DNA of 64,000 bases from Chlorobiota bacterium (GTDB taxonomy: Bacteria > Bacteroidota > Ignavibacteria > OLB7), in assembly GCA_016700335.1 (NCBI GenBank), contig CP065014.1, positions 2,021,001-2,085,000 on the forward strand. Direction: 5' to 3'. The notes under the pieces were generated by a model. It was not told the origin of the DNA, ran no database searches, and saw only the letters and a list, made by a program, of their open reading frames with translations. Made by a program: the position numbers and the translations under genes. Numbering within the stretch: the stretch's first letter is position 1; each line of letters opens with the position of its first letter. Of the stretch, positions 48,072 to 57,963 are shown in pieces.

Positions 48072-48232
48072 TATAATGATTAATAAAATAATCTAAAAAT
48101 ATTATTTTTTCAATTGATGATTAACATATATAAGAGATAATTTTTAACATTTACTTTTTATTAAAAATCCTTTTATATTAAAAAAAATAGTATTTTAAAT
48201 TTAGTTTAGAGTTTAAAAATCAAATCATTAAC

Positions 48233-49399
48233 ATGAATTATAATTTCATGGATAACACTTTTTGGCAAACACAAAGGATGATTGCAGATCCTTTAGCTGA
48301 TGAATTAGTTGATGAACTAATGACAAGTGGTGAGTACTTAAATTCCAGAGATTTAATGGGGAAACTAATGAAGAATAATGATTTGGTTTCTTTTAAAGCC
48401 TCAAATTCAATCCCAATTCCTATCCACAAATTTTTAATTGAAACAAGCAACTTACCTATCTGGTTGGATATAAATAAGATTAAAATTGCACAACGAGTAG
48501 GTACAAATTACAATATTGAAGGTGCTTTTGTTCTGTTATTCAAATCATTACCAATGTGTTATTGCATGGCTAAAGGTGCAAAAGTATTACATACAACTGG
48601 AAGATTATTAGCAGATAAAGAATCATTTGACATCAATAAAGATAGCACAACAACATTTTTGCATAGAGTTATGATGAGTTTACAATTTGTAGAAGATGTA
48701 GCTCAATTTGATGGTTTTAATGAATCTGGATCTGCTATTGTGACAACTCAAAAGGTGAGATTAGTGCATTCATCGATCAGAAACTTTATAAAAGAAAAAA
48801 TTCCAAATTGGAATAATGAAGAACTTGGAGTTCCAATTAATCAAGAAGATTTATTATTTACATTAACAACATTTTCAGTTGGAATGATTCAAGGATTAAG
48901 CATTATGGGAATTAAGCTAACTGATGAAGAGAAGGAAAGTTATATGCATTTATGGCGAGTGATTGGTTATATTTTAGGTATTTCAGAGGAGCTACTTCCT
49001 AAGAATTATCAAGAAGGAATTAATTTTCAATCAGGAATAATAGATAGAGAAGCTACTTATTCTAAAGAAGGAAACGACTTAATGACATCTGTTGTAAATT
49101 TGATTGAATTTATACTTCCTGGTAATGTTTCAAATATTTTTGTTGTAAACTTAGTTCATCATTTTATTGGTGATAAAATATGTAATTGTGTTGGAATTGA
49201 ACCAACTTCAAACACAGTAAAATTTCGAGTCAAATTAATTAGAAAATTCTTTATTATTATTGCTAAGCTCGAAGAAAATAACACATTTATTGGAAAATTT
49301 GTAAGGTATATAGTTAACAAAGTTGTTAAGTATGTAATTAATAAATTAAATGGGAATAAAGAAATTATGTTCAGACCACCAATAGATTTAGTAGGTTAA
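48233..49399 (+). CDS. MpaB/latex-clearing-type oxygenase family protein (DUF2236)
   Basis: This 388-residue helical protein fits the oxygenase MpaB / DUF2236 family, which includes the rubber oxygenase Lcp. Family features are an internal RLVHSSIR (R176, H179, R183), GVPINQEDLLFTLTTFSVGM and the helix pattern YMHLWRVIGYILGI. In Lcp a b-type haem is held by a histidine in the matching domain, but substrates of most members are unknown. No signal peptide is seen. It lies between cyclase array copy 3 with its ATPase and the membrane cyclase, on the same strand, 41 bases before the latter. Start may be M1 or M6. Confidence 0.75.
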   Translation: MNYNFMDNTFWQTQRMIADPLADELVDELMTSGEYLNSRDLMGKLMKNNDLVSFKASNSIPIPIHKFLIETSNLPIWLDINKIKIAQRVGTNYNIEGAFVLLFKSLPMCYCMAKGAKVLHTTGRLLADKESFDINKDSTTTFLHRVMMSLQFVEDVAQFDGFNESGSAIVTTQKVRLVHSSIRNFIKEKIPNWNNEELGVPINQEDLLFTLTTFSVGMIQGLSIMGIKLTDEEKESYMHLWRVIGYILGISEELLPKNYQEGINFQSGIIDREATYSKEGNDLMTSVVNLIEFILPGNVSNIFVVNLVHHFIGDKICNCVGIEPTSNTVKFRVKLIRKFFIIIAKLEENNTFIGKFVRYIVNKVVKYVINKLNGNKEIMFRPPIDLVG

Positions 49400-49440
49400 G
49401 AGAACTAATTAATTATATCATTACTTAAATCAAAAATTGA

Positions 49441-51579
49441 ATGTGGCTAAACACTGATTACTATTCTACACTAGAGTTAACTTTAACTTTAACTGGTAGC
49501 ATTCTTTGGGTAGCTGTTTATGTTTTCATTATCATTGATGCAAATAAAAACAGATACATGGAAATGCCTTTAATAGCAATTGCTGGAAACATTGCATGGG
49601 AAGCAATTTATAGTTGGGCATTTGATGGATATATTAATCTTGGATTATTTTTAAAAATTGGTTATAGAGCTTGGTTTTTTTTAGATATTTATATAGTAAT
49701 TTTAGCACTAAGGTATAGTTACAAACAGTTTGATAGTGATTTGATTAGAAATAATATCAAATCATTTTTTGCCATTTTATTCATATTTTATTTCATACTA
49801 ATTTGGGCTTGCGGTATATCTGAAATTGATAATCTTCCAATCCATAGTAATGGATCTGTTAGATTAGGAGGTGTATCTGCTTACGTTTTGAATATTGTAA
49901 TTTCATTTAGTTATATTTATTTGTTTTTAAGAAATAGATCAAAAGTTCCTTTCAATAAAATTTCTGCTTGGTTGAAATTTTTAGGAACATTATGTTTTAG
50001 TATATTTTTTTTGTTAGTTGATTCTAAAAATTACATGCTCTTATCAATGGCAGGAATAGTAGTTGTTCTAGATGTTACATACCTTTTTCTTTTATCAAAA
50101 TACCCAGCAGTTAAAAACTTAAAAAGCATTGGTGGCAAACCAGTGTTCACACTCAACCCTAACTTTGAGATTTTATGGGAGAAATATCCTGAGTTAAGAT
50201 CATATTATAAAATGTGTGGAATTACTTTAAGAGAGTTAACCTTTGAACATTGGTCATTTGTAAATAAAACAGGAAAATTCCATTCTAATTACACTGTATT
50301 AGAAGGTGATATAATTAGGCAAGTTGCAACTGGTTCAGCATACGGAGATGACGTGTATAATACAAATAAGGTTCTTCGAGATATAGTAAAGGAATTAGAT
50401 TTAGAATACAAAAAAATTTATTTATTTAATGACTCCTCAAAAATGAATGATGGAGATTTAGATTCTAGAAAAGAAACAATTGTTCTTTTCAGTGATCCAA
50501 TATTTTCTAAAATTGAAATGTATTTAACTTCTTCAAGGTTTGTAAGAGCTTCATTGGATATTTCTGTTCCAATCAACCCATCAATAATGAATAAATGGAA
50601 TGTTTTTACTGATGTTGAATCATGTTTTATTTCTCTTATGAGAACATTTGTACCATTAATACATGCATCACATAACATCAATGATAAACCTAATTTTTTA
50701 AATATAAATAATTTTAATACAATAAGATTAAAACAAATTTACCAGGTGTTATCTAAAATTGCGGATAGTGAATTAAGCACTATAGAGGCTATAGTTATCC
50801 CAGAGAATGACCCATACGAAGAAGTTTTTGATGCATTAAATCTTGTTATGGATGATAAAAAACGTCAAGTAAATAAATTAGAAATTGCAAATAATATTCT
50901 TGCAGAAAATAATATTGAAATTAAAAATGAGCATAATAGAAGTGAAAAATTGTTATTGAATATACTTCCTGAAGTAATTGCAAATCGTTTAAAAAATGGT
51001 GAAGTAAATATTGCAGATAAATATGAGAATGTAGCAATTCTGTTTACTGATATTGTAAATTTTACGGAGTTTTCAACAACTGTTACTGCTCAAGAATTAG
51101 TAAATTCACTCGATTCAATTTTTTCATTGTTTGATACATTAACTGACAAATATCATTTAGAAAAAATTAAAACTATTGGTGATTCTTATATGGTGGCTTG
51201 TGGTTTGCCTATTGTTTCAAATGATTATGCAATTAATATGGCTCACTTTGCTTTAGAAATGAACGATTTAATCGAGATTTTTAAAACATCAAATGGTTAT
51301 AATTTTAAAATGAGAATTGGAATACATTCAGGTGAAGTAGTTGCTGGTATTATAGGAAAAAATAAATTTTCGTATGATTTATGGGGTGATGCAGTGAATA
51401 CTGCGTCAAGAATGGAATCTAACGGAGAACCAGGAAAAATCCATATCTCAGAAGATTATTATAATCAACTTATTGTATCTGGACAATTTAACTCAAGTAA
51501 TTTTATTTACAGAGGTGAATTAGAAATTAAAGGTAAAGGGTTAATGAAAACTTACTTTTTACAATCAAAAATTGTTTAA
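49441..51579 (+). CDS. Membrane-anchored class III adenylyl cyclase
   Basis: This 712-residue protein has about seven N-terminal helices (1-215), a soluble domain of unknown type (about 225-470), a short coiled coil (about 480-515) and a C-terminal cyclase domain (525-708). Residues D537 (FTDIVNFT), D581 (KTIGDSYM), K577, D646 (YDLWGD), N653 and R657 are intact, so it should make cAMP. The membrane domain resembles 7TM sensor modules and could detect a ligand or light, but no retinal-binding lysine pattern is evident. The last 65 shared bases with the next cyclase are identical. ATG start. Confidence 0.88.
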   Translation: MWLNTDYYSTLELTLTLTGSILWVAVYVFIIIDANKNRYMEMPLIAIAGNIAWEAIYSWAFDGYINLGLFLKIGYRAWFFLDIYIVILALRYSYKQFDSDLIRNNIKSFFAILFIFYFILIWACGISEIDNLPIHSNGSVRLGGVSAYVLNIVISFSYIYLFLRNRSKVPFNKISAWLKFLGTLCFSIFFLLVDSKNYMLLSMAGIVVVLDVTYLFLLSKYPAVKNLKSIGGKPVFTLNPNFEILWEKYPELRSYYKMCGITLRELTFEHWSFVNKTGKFHSNYTVLEGDIIRQVATGSAYGDDVYNTNKVLRDIVKELDLEYKKIYLFNDSSKMNDGDLDSRKETIVLFSDPIFSKIEMYLTSSRFVRASLDISVPINPSIMNKWNVFTDVESCFISLMRTFVPLIHASHNINDKPNFLNINNFNTIRLKQIYQVLSKIADSELSTIEAIVIPENDPYEEVFDALNLVMDDKKRQVNKLEIANNILAENNIEIKNEHNRSEKLLLNILPEVIANRLKNGEVNIADKYENVAILFTDIVNFTEFSTTVTAQELVNSLDSIFSLFDTLTDKYHLEKIKTIGDSYMVACGLPIVSNDYAINMAHFALEMNDLIEIFKTSNGYNFKMRIGIHSGEVVAGIIGKNKFSYDLWGDAVNTASRMESNGEPGKIHISEDYYNQLIVSGQFNSSNFIYRGELEIKGKGLMKTYFLQSKIV
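51501..51565 (+). repeat. Shared 3' end of the two distal cyclases, copy 1
   Basis: A 65-base string coding FIYRGELEIKGKGLMKTYFLQ is identical to 53388-53452, although the two genes encode different N-terminal domains. This is a second, separate homogenised 3' end within the cyclase cluster. Confidence 0.8.
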
Positions 51580-51693
51580 ATTAAAAATTGATTTTTCAAA
51601 TTCTTTTTCTTATTAAATTTAATTATTTATTTTTAATTTTATTGATTTAGTTATATAAATTATAGTTTATTATAATTATGTTAAATTTTTTAA

Positions 51694-53454
51694 TTGAAAA
51701 ATATTTTGAATATAAATGCTCAACTAGAATTAGTATCTGATTTTATAAAAGTTAAAAAATTTAGAGAAGCAAAATTAATTTGCAATAAAATTGTATCAAA
51801 TAAAATTCCATTAAAATTATCTGAACAAGATAATTTGGAATTTGATAATCAGTTTGCTAATACATATAGATATTTAGGATTTATTTATGAAAATGAAAAT
51901 AATTTGCTTAAGTCAATAGAATTTTACAGTAATTCTTTAGAAATTTTCACAAAATTAAATGATATAGAAAAGACTGCCTTTGTACTAAGTCATTTAGGAG
52001 GAAACTATTTTACTATATCAAATTATAAACTTTCTTTAGAATTTTACAAAAAAGCTTTAAATGTTTACGAAGAATTAGGGAATAACATAGAAATGGCTAG
52101 AATAATAGGCAGAATTGGTGTTATATATGGTCAAATAAATGATTCAAAAAAGTGTATTGAATATTTAACAAAAGCTTTAAAAATTACACAAGAAGCTGGA
52201 TACAAACCAGGTGAAGCAGCATGGTTAAGTGGGTTAGGAAACATATATAGTATCAATAATGATTTTAAACAATCGTTGGAGTATTTTCAAAAAGCTTTAA
52301 AAATAAATTATAAACTTGGTGATAATGGCAATATTGCTGGGAATAAAAGTAACATTGGTTTAATTTATTTACGACAATATAATTTAGATAAAGCTTTAAA
52401 ATATTTTTCAGAAGCTTTAATTATTTCCAAAACTGGAGATAATTTAATCTTTACTTCAATAATATTAAGGAATCTTAGTGAAATATATTCAGACCCTAAA
52501 TTTCCTAATTTTGATTATAATATTGCAGAATCTCAGTTGTTAGAAGCTATCAAATTGAGTAATAAAGTAGGATCAAAATTTTACCTTTCAAAAAACTACC
52601 TCCAGTTATCATTAATATATGAGAAACAACAAAAGTGGGAACAATCACTCAAATTTATTAAAAAACATATTTTACTTCAAAATGAAATAAAATTTGAAGA
52701 AATAAAAAAACAAGCTGATATTTTTGATCATCAACTGAAATTACAAGAAAAAGATAAAATTAGAGCTATTGAAAATTCGAAATTTCTTGAGAGAGAAAAT
52801 ATACTTAATAATATACTTCCAACTGATATAACTACTCGATTAATAAATAAAGAAAACCCAATCGCTGATAAATTTGAATCAGTTTCTATAATATTTATAG
52901 ATATTGTTCATTTCACAGAATTATCAAGACAAGTTTCTCCAGATCAATTAATTTTTATATTAAATTATATTTTTACTAAATTTGATACAATTTTCGATGA
53001 ATTTGGTTTAGAAAAAATAAAGACAATTGGTGACGCATACATGGCAGTTAGTGGAGCACCAATAGTTAATAATGAACATGTTGAAAGTGCTGCAAATGCT
53101 GCACTAAAAATAATTGATTGTATTAAGAATTTAAAAATCAAAATCCCATCTAAACTTAAAGATCCAAACTGGAATATAAAATTAAAAGATATTCAAGTTC
53201 GAATTGGTATTCATTGTGGTAGTGCTATAGCGGGTGTGATAGGTAACAAAAAATTCTTGTATGATTTGTGGGGTGATTCTGTGAATACTGCTTCTAGAAT
53301 GGAAAGTCATGGCGAACCAGGGAAAATTCATATCTCAGAAGAATTTTATAATCAACTTATTAAATCTGAACAATTCAACTCAAGTAGTTTTATTTACAGA
53401 GGTGAATTAGAAATTAAAGGTAAAGGGTTAATGAAAACTTACTTTTTACAATAG
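51694..53454 (+). CDS. TPR-linked class III adenylyl cyclase, distal copy
   Basis: This 586-residue protein has five 40-residue TPR units plus a degenerate one (about 50-290), a coiled coil and a cyclase domain (about 393-585). D403 (FIDIVHFT), K443, D447, D524, N531 and R535 are all present. It belongs to the same family as the three tandem copies but is clearly diverged, while its final 65 bases match the preceding membrane cyclase exactly. The best start is TTG at 51694; an ATG at 51678 is out of frame. It ends the cyclase cluster. Confidence 0.88.
   Translation: MKNILNINAQLELVSDFIKVKKFREAKLICNKIVSNKIPLKLSEQDNLEFDNQFANTYRYLGFIYENENNLLKSIEFYSNSLEIFTKLNDIEKTAFVLSHLGGNYFTISNYKLSLEFYKKALNVYEELGNNIEMARIIGRIGVIYGQINDSKKCIEYLTKALKITQEAGYKPGEAAWLSGLGNIYSINNDFKQSLEYFQKALKINYKLGDNGNIAGNKSNIGLIYLRQYNLDKALKYFSEALIISKTGDNLIFTSIILRNLSEIYSDPKFPNFDYNIAESQLLEAIKLSNKVGSKFYLSKNYLQLSLIYEKQQKWEQSLKFIKKHILLQNEIKFEEIKKQADIFDHQLKLQEKDKIRAIENSKFLERENILNNILPTDITTRLINKENPIADKFESVSIIFIDIVHFTELSRQVSPDQLIFILNYIFTKFDTIFDEFGLEKIKTIGDAYMAVSGAPIVNNEHVESAANAALKIIDCIKNLKIKIPSKLKDPNWNIKLKDIQVRIGIHCGSAIAGVIGNKKFLYDLWGDSVNTASRMESHGEPGKIHISEEFYNQLIKSEQFNSSSFIYRGELEIKGKGLMKTYFLQ
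53388..53452 (+). repeat. Shared 3' end of the two distal cyclases, copy 2
   Basis: Second occurrence of the 65-base string at 51501-51565; identity ends at the stop codon and falls off within about 20 bases upstream. Confidence 0.8.
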
Positions 53455-53652
53455 CTTAAGTTTTTAAGATTTTAATTTTTAATGAAATTTATATATTAAA
53501 TTATAATTTTCTACTTGTTTTTTAATTTGAATAATTCTTATTATAAATTTCAACAATTATGCTTGATGAATTAATAATTTCATTTAACCTTTGCTGGAAA
53601 TTGATGAAAAAAATCAAGATTAAAAATTAGTTGAAGGAACATTTTAAATATT

Positions 53653-55302
53653 TTATAAAATGGAAGGAGATTCAACACCATTGTACATATCTTCTCTTAA
53701 ACCTTTAACTCTTTCGTCTTGTAAATATTCATCAAAAGTAGATAGCCTATCAATTAAACCATTTGGAGTAATTTCAATTATTCTATTTGCAACAGTTTCC
53801 ATAAAAGTATGATCATGTGAAGTCATGAAAATAACTCCAGGGAAGTTATTACAACTTTCATTAAAACTTTGAATACTCTCTAAATCTAGGTGATTAGTTG
53901 GTTGATCTAAAATTATCATATTAGGATTTTGGAGCATCATACGGCTAATCATACACCTCACTTTTTCACCTCCACTTAACACATTTGTTTTTTTGAAAAC
54001 GTCTTCACCGCTAAACAACATTTTTCCTAAATATCCTCTCATCATTTGTTCATCGGCATCAGTAATGTTAGCAGGAACAAACTCACGAAGCCAATCTATC
54101 ATTTTAATATCATAACTAAAAAAATTACTATTGTCAATTGGAAGGTAAGCAGTTGTAACAGTTGTGCCCCATTCTATTGAACCAGAATCTTGTTCAGATT
54201 TATTGTTTAAAATATCAAACAACACACTTACAGCCAAAGGATCTCTACTAATAAATCCAATTTTATCTTTTTTGTTAACAGTAAAACTAATTTTATTAAA
54301 CAGAACTCTACCATCAATATTTTTCCCTAAATTTTCTACTGTTAATATTTGATTCCCAACTTCACGAAGAGGTTGAAAAATTATTCCAGGGTATTTTCTG
54401 TTTGAAGGTTCAATATCTTCAACAACTAATTTATCTAAAGCTTTTTTACGTGAAGTTGCCTGCTTAGATTTAGATGCATTAGCACTAAACCTAGTAATAA
54501 ATTCCATTAAATCTTTTCTCTTTTCTTCTACTCTTTTGTTTTTATCAGATTGCTGACGTGCTATAAGTTGTGATGACATATACCAGAATGTATAATTTCC
54601 AGTAAATATTTTAATTTTTCCTCTATCAACATCGGCAACATGAGTACAAACTGCATCCAAAAAATGTCGATCATGGCTTACAACCAATACTATATTTTGA
54701 TAATCTGCTAAAAAATTTTCTAACCAACTTATTGTTTCTATATCCAATCCATTTGTTGGTTCATCCAATAATAATATATCTGGATTTCCAAAAAGTGCTT
54801 GAGCTAACAGAACTCTAACTTTTAAATTTGATGGAATATCCTTCATCAAGCTTGAATGGAATTCTTCTTTAACTCCTAGTTCATTTAAAAAAGTTGCAGC
54901 ATCACTTTCCGCAGTATAGCCGCCCATTTCACCAAACTCACCTTCAAGCTCTCCAGCCCTTATTCCATCAGATTCAGAGAAATCTTCTTTCATATATAAT
55001 GAATCTTTTTCATTCATTATATCCCACATTTTTTTGTGTCCCATTAACACAGTATTTAAAACAGATGTTTCATCAAATTCGAATTGATTCTGTTTTAAAA
55101 CAGCCATTCTTTCACCAGGGGAAATATCTACAGTCCCTTTATCAGCCTCTATTTCACCACTTATTATTTTAAGGAATGTAGATTTACCAGCCCCGTTTGC
55201 ACCGATAACTCCATAACAGCTCCCTTTAACAAATTTCAAATTTACTTCATCAAAAAGTACTCTCTTACCGTAGGCTAGAGTTACATTAATTACACTTATC
55301 AT
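53653..55302 (-). CDS. ABC-F family ATPase (YbiT-like) with one degenerate ATP site
   Basis: This 549-residue protein has two ABC domains and the ABC-F linker (about 245-300, SANASKSKQATSRKKALDKL), without membrane helices. ABC-F proteins act on ribosomes. Domain 1 has Walker A GANGAGKST (34-42) and D180-E181, but its signature is degraded to IPSNLKVR. Domain 2 keeps LSGGE (442-446) but lacks a P-loop (GFISRDPLAVS at 349-359), and its catalytic glutamate is glutamine (D466-Q467 in LDQPTNHLD). So one composite ATP site is complete and the other is not. Homologues I recall also lack the second P-loop; the Gln may be particular to this copy. Confidence 0.88.
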   Translation of the reverse strand: MISVINVTLAYGKRVLFDEVNLKFVKGSCYGVIGANGAGKSTFLKIISGEIEADKGTVDISPGERMAVLKQNQFEFDETSVLNTVLMGHKKMWDIMNEKDSLYMKEDFSESDGIRAGELEGEFGEMGGYTAESDAATFLNELGVKEEFHSSLMKDIPSNLKVRVLLAQALFGNPDILLLDEPTNGLDIETISWLENFLADYQNIVLVVSHDRHFLDAVCTHVADVDRGKIKIFTGNYTFWYMSSQLIARQQSDKNKRVEEKRKDLMEFITRFSANASKSKQATSRKKALDKLVVEDIEPSNRKYPGIIFQPLREVGNQILTVENLGKNIDGRVLFNKISFTVNKKDKIGFISRDPLAVSVLFDILNNKSEQDSGSIEWGTTVTTAYLPIDNSNFFSYDIKMIDWLREFVPANITDADEQMMRGYLGKMLFSGEDVFKKTNVLSGGEKVRCMISRMMLQNPNMIILDQPTNHLDLESIQSFNESCNNFPGVIFMTSHDHTFMETVANRIIEITPNGLIDRLSTFDEYLQDERVKGLREDMYNGVESPSIL

Positions 55303-55491
55303 TAATTAAATCTAAAATGGTTAACTAAATATTTTTATAAAAAAGTTTGCAAAGATACGGTAGTAATGTAAAAATAGTGTTTAAATATTTATTTTGAAAT
55401 TTTTTCGTTATTATCAAGTTGAAAATTAAATAAATAATTTGATTGGAATTAAGGATATAATCAGTTTAACTTATTATTGATTTGAGAAACA

Positions 55492-56016
55492 CTATTTTCT
55501 AAATTTCTTATAAATTTTTATACCAATCATTAAAATAATTGAAAAAATTATCAGACCTAAAACCCCTTTTATCATACTAATGGTATCTTTTAATGAAACT
55601 AAAAAAACGATTGCAACTAATATAATAGTTGCAACTTCATTCCAAATCCTAAGTTGATTAGATGAATATTTAATTATACCTTTTTGTTGTTGAGAAAAAA
55701 TTAATTGGCAAGTAAAATGATAAAGATACAATAGCAAAACAATACATAACTTTATCCAAAGCCACCTTGGAATTTCTGGATAAAAGGTTAATAATGATAA
55801 TCCAAAAATCAATGTTAATATTGCAGATGGATAAGTTATTCCATACCACAACCTTTTTTGCATTATAGAGTATTGTTTTTGAAGAATTGTTTTTTCTGGT
55901 TCGGATTTTTTGGACGTTTCAGCAAAATATATAAATAACCTAACTATATAAAACAATCCTGCAAACCAAGTTACAATAAAGATTATATGAAGCGCTTTGA
56001 TATATAAAAAATTCAT
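55492..56016 (-). CDS. hemJ: HemJ-like protoporphyrinogen IX oxidase
   Basis: HemJ oxidises protoporphyrinogen IX late in haem synthesis. The 174-residue membrane protein has about four to five helices, with the signature KALHIIFIVTWFAGLFYIVR (H10 is the conserved histidine), then MQKRLWYGITYPSAILTLIFG and RIWNEVATIILVAIVFLV. The last motif usually reads NEVPT; here the proline is alanine. No other haem genes are nearby. ATG start. Confidence 0.8.
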   Translation of the reverse strand: MNFLYIKALHIIFIVTWFAGLFYIVRLFIYFAETSKKSEPEKTILQKQYSIMQKRLWYGITYPSAILTLIFGLSLLTFYPEIPRWLWIKLCIVLLLYLYHFTCQLIFSQQQKGIIKYSSNQLRIWNEVATIILVAIVFLVSLKDTISMIKGVLGLIIFSIILMIGIKIYKKFRK

Positions 56017-56099
56017 AATCTATATTTAAAAAATCTTTTAATAATAATCTGTAAAATTAAAAATAAAGATTCACTTTTTAATTTTTAAAGTAAAAAAAA

Positions 56100-56125
56100 A
56101 CCTTAGAATAAAATTACTCTAAGGT
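56100..56125 (-). terminator. Terminator of the 56-60 kb surface-protein operon
   Basis: ACCTTAGA pairs with TCTAAGGT over a 10-base loop, 28 bases past the stop at 56153, followed on the minus strand by nine Ts. Confidence 0.75.
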
Positions 56126-56152
56126 ATTTATGTTTATTCACTATTAAAGTTT

Positions 56153-56683
56153 TTACTTAATTACAACAAAACTTATTCTTTCGCTTTTTCCACTTGTATA
56201 TAGTACTACAAAATACTTACCAGATTTTAGCTCATTACTTGATAAATGGACTTTGATTACTCCTAAAGATCTATTACCATCTATCAGAGTTGATACTTCA
56301 TAACCAATTGAATTAAACAATTTTAGCGAAACATAAGAATCAAGTGGAATATTAAATTCAATGGTAGTATTTGATGTTACTGGATTTGGATAATTTTTAA
56401 AGTTCAATTCTTTAGAACTACTTTTCGTTGAATTTTCTTCAACAACTTCAGTTATAGGATTTACAAGGTTGTAAGCACTGTACCAGAATCCCTGATAGTT
56501 AACTGAAGGTAACATTTGAGTTACACCAATTGAAGTTTGACAAAAAGTTGCACTAAGTAAAAGTGATCCTACAACCGACCTAGTAGCACCATTCGAGAGT
56601 ATGCTTATTGGCATTTTTGTTTGAGAATGTAAAACTGTAATTTTTAACATTACACAAACAATGAAAACTATTCTTTTTATCAT
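56153..56683 (-). CDS. Small T9SS-sorted secreted protein, cassette B
   Basis: This 176-residue exported protein has a signal peptide (ending near VLHSQ), a short N-terminal domain ending in the motif VNYQGFWYS, and a T9SS type A sorting domain (NYPNPVTSNTTIEFNI, ending RISFVVIK). The N-terminal domain belongs to the GQ...GFWY type common in Bacteroidota secreted proteins, though the usual GQ motif is not clear here. It is a paralogue of the protein at 60288-60815, and both follow a long repeat protein. Function unknown. Confidence 0.78.
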   Translation of the reverse strand: MIKRIVFIVCVMLKITVLHSQTKMPISILSNGATRSVVGSLLLSATFCQTSIGVTQMLPSVNYQGFWYSAYNLVNPITEVVEENSTKSSSKELNFKNYPNPVTSNTTIEFNIPLDSYVSLKLFNSIGYEVSTLIDGNRSLGVIKVHLSSNELKSGKYFVVLYTSGKSERISFVVIK

Positions 56684-56707
56684 TTTATTATCAGAATTTT
56701 AAAATTA

Positions 56708-57950
56708 TTAATTGCATTTACCACTTGTAATTACTTTTTCTGGAGCTACCCATATATCTTTTGATATTTGAGATTTTTTTTCGGCAATAGGATTTATCAA
56801 ATCCATTTTTACTTTATATTTACATCCAGATTTTTGACAAGCAGGATCGAAAGTATAAAGGCTATATAAATAAGAATCTAGAGTTGCCGCAAAAAAAGTA
56901 AAATCTTTTCCTATTCCAGGAATTGCTAATTCAACTCTTGGGAATTCGAATCCAACTCCTAAACCAACAGCAGGAAATCCAGCACTTAACCCTTCTTTTA
57001 ATTCCATAGTTGCAGTACAATTGTTTTCTTTAGGTTTAATTTCATCAGTTAAATTTGCACTAAATGAAGAATTAAACTTAACTAAAAATTTCACTTTGCT
57101 ACTGCTGTTCAATGGTATTTCAGGAATATATCTAATTCTCAAAGTTAAACTTACTTTCAGTGGAATACCTCCCAATAAAATAATCTTTGAAAGTTTGATA
57201 GGATTATTTATAAATTTACTTGAGCTGCCAGCGTCAGTACTTATTGCTTGAAACTCAATTTCGCCATTAAGATTATGAATTTCTTGATCTAGATTTACTA
57301 ATTTTCCATTACTTATTGCAATAGTACCAATAGTTCTAAATTTATTAATATACCCTTGAGCAACTGTTCCTACTTTTCTTTCATTGTTTAAAGCATATTT
57401 AAAAAAATTTATTGTAAAATTATTTTTAATTCCCTCAGATTTTAAATTAATTTTTACTTCATAATCTCCAAATCTCCCACTTAAATTAGTACTATCAACT
57501 TTAGATAAAGCAGTTTTTCCAAAATAATTTTGTTACTTTAGGTGAAGAAAAATCAAATCCGTAATCCCATTTTACATCAGCATTTTTAATAAAATCTTTA
57601 ATTAATCCAGAATCAATTTTTACAATAATTTGATTATTTATTTTAGTTACAGATTTAACTATTCCAAATGAATGTCCATAGAAAACTGTATTATCCCCCT
57701 GTTTTAAATTTAATAATTCTGTTGCTTCAGGTTTAAAATAATATGTTCCAGATGTATCATAATTAGTTAAAAAGTTAGCAACTACTGAAGAATCAATTAC
57801 TTTTACATTATCATTCAATTTAACATCAGATCATAATGAATCATTTTTATCTAATTCAAAATTAGTTTCAGTTACATTAGCTTTGTTACAACTTAAAAAA
57901 ATAATGATTAGAACAAAAAAGTTCAATATATAAAAATGAAAATTCTTCAT
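56708..57950 (-). pseudogene. Broken lipoprotein gene (one stop codon, one frameshift)
   Basis: From an ATG at 57950 the frame codes a lipoprotein signal with lipobox IFLSC, then meets TGA at codon 40 (57831-57833). The same frame continues for 110 further codons to a stop at 57501. The neighbouring frame is open from about 57525 to 56708 (FGKTALSKVDS onward, ending VITSGKCN). The shift lies at a TTTT run near 57518-57524; dropping one T would join them. Repaired, it would be a lipoprotein of about 413 residues, beta-rich, of no family I recognise. Two independent lesions argue for a real pseudogene rather than a single error. It lies in the operon of cassette B. Confidence 0.72.
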
Positions 57951-57963
57951 AAATAATAAATTT

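Noticed and set aside
55340..55362. AGTTTGCAAAGATACGG considered as a promoter
   Set aside because: It points away from the adjacent ABC-F gene and into the 3' end of the HemJ-like gene, and lacks the TA of the -7 consensus at the right distance.
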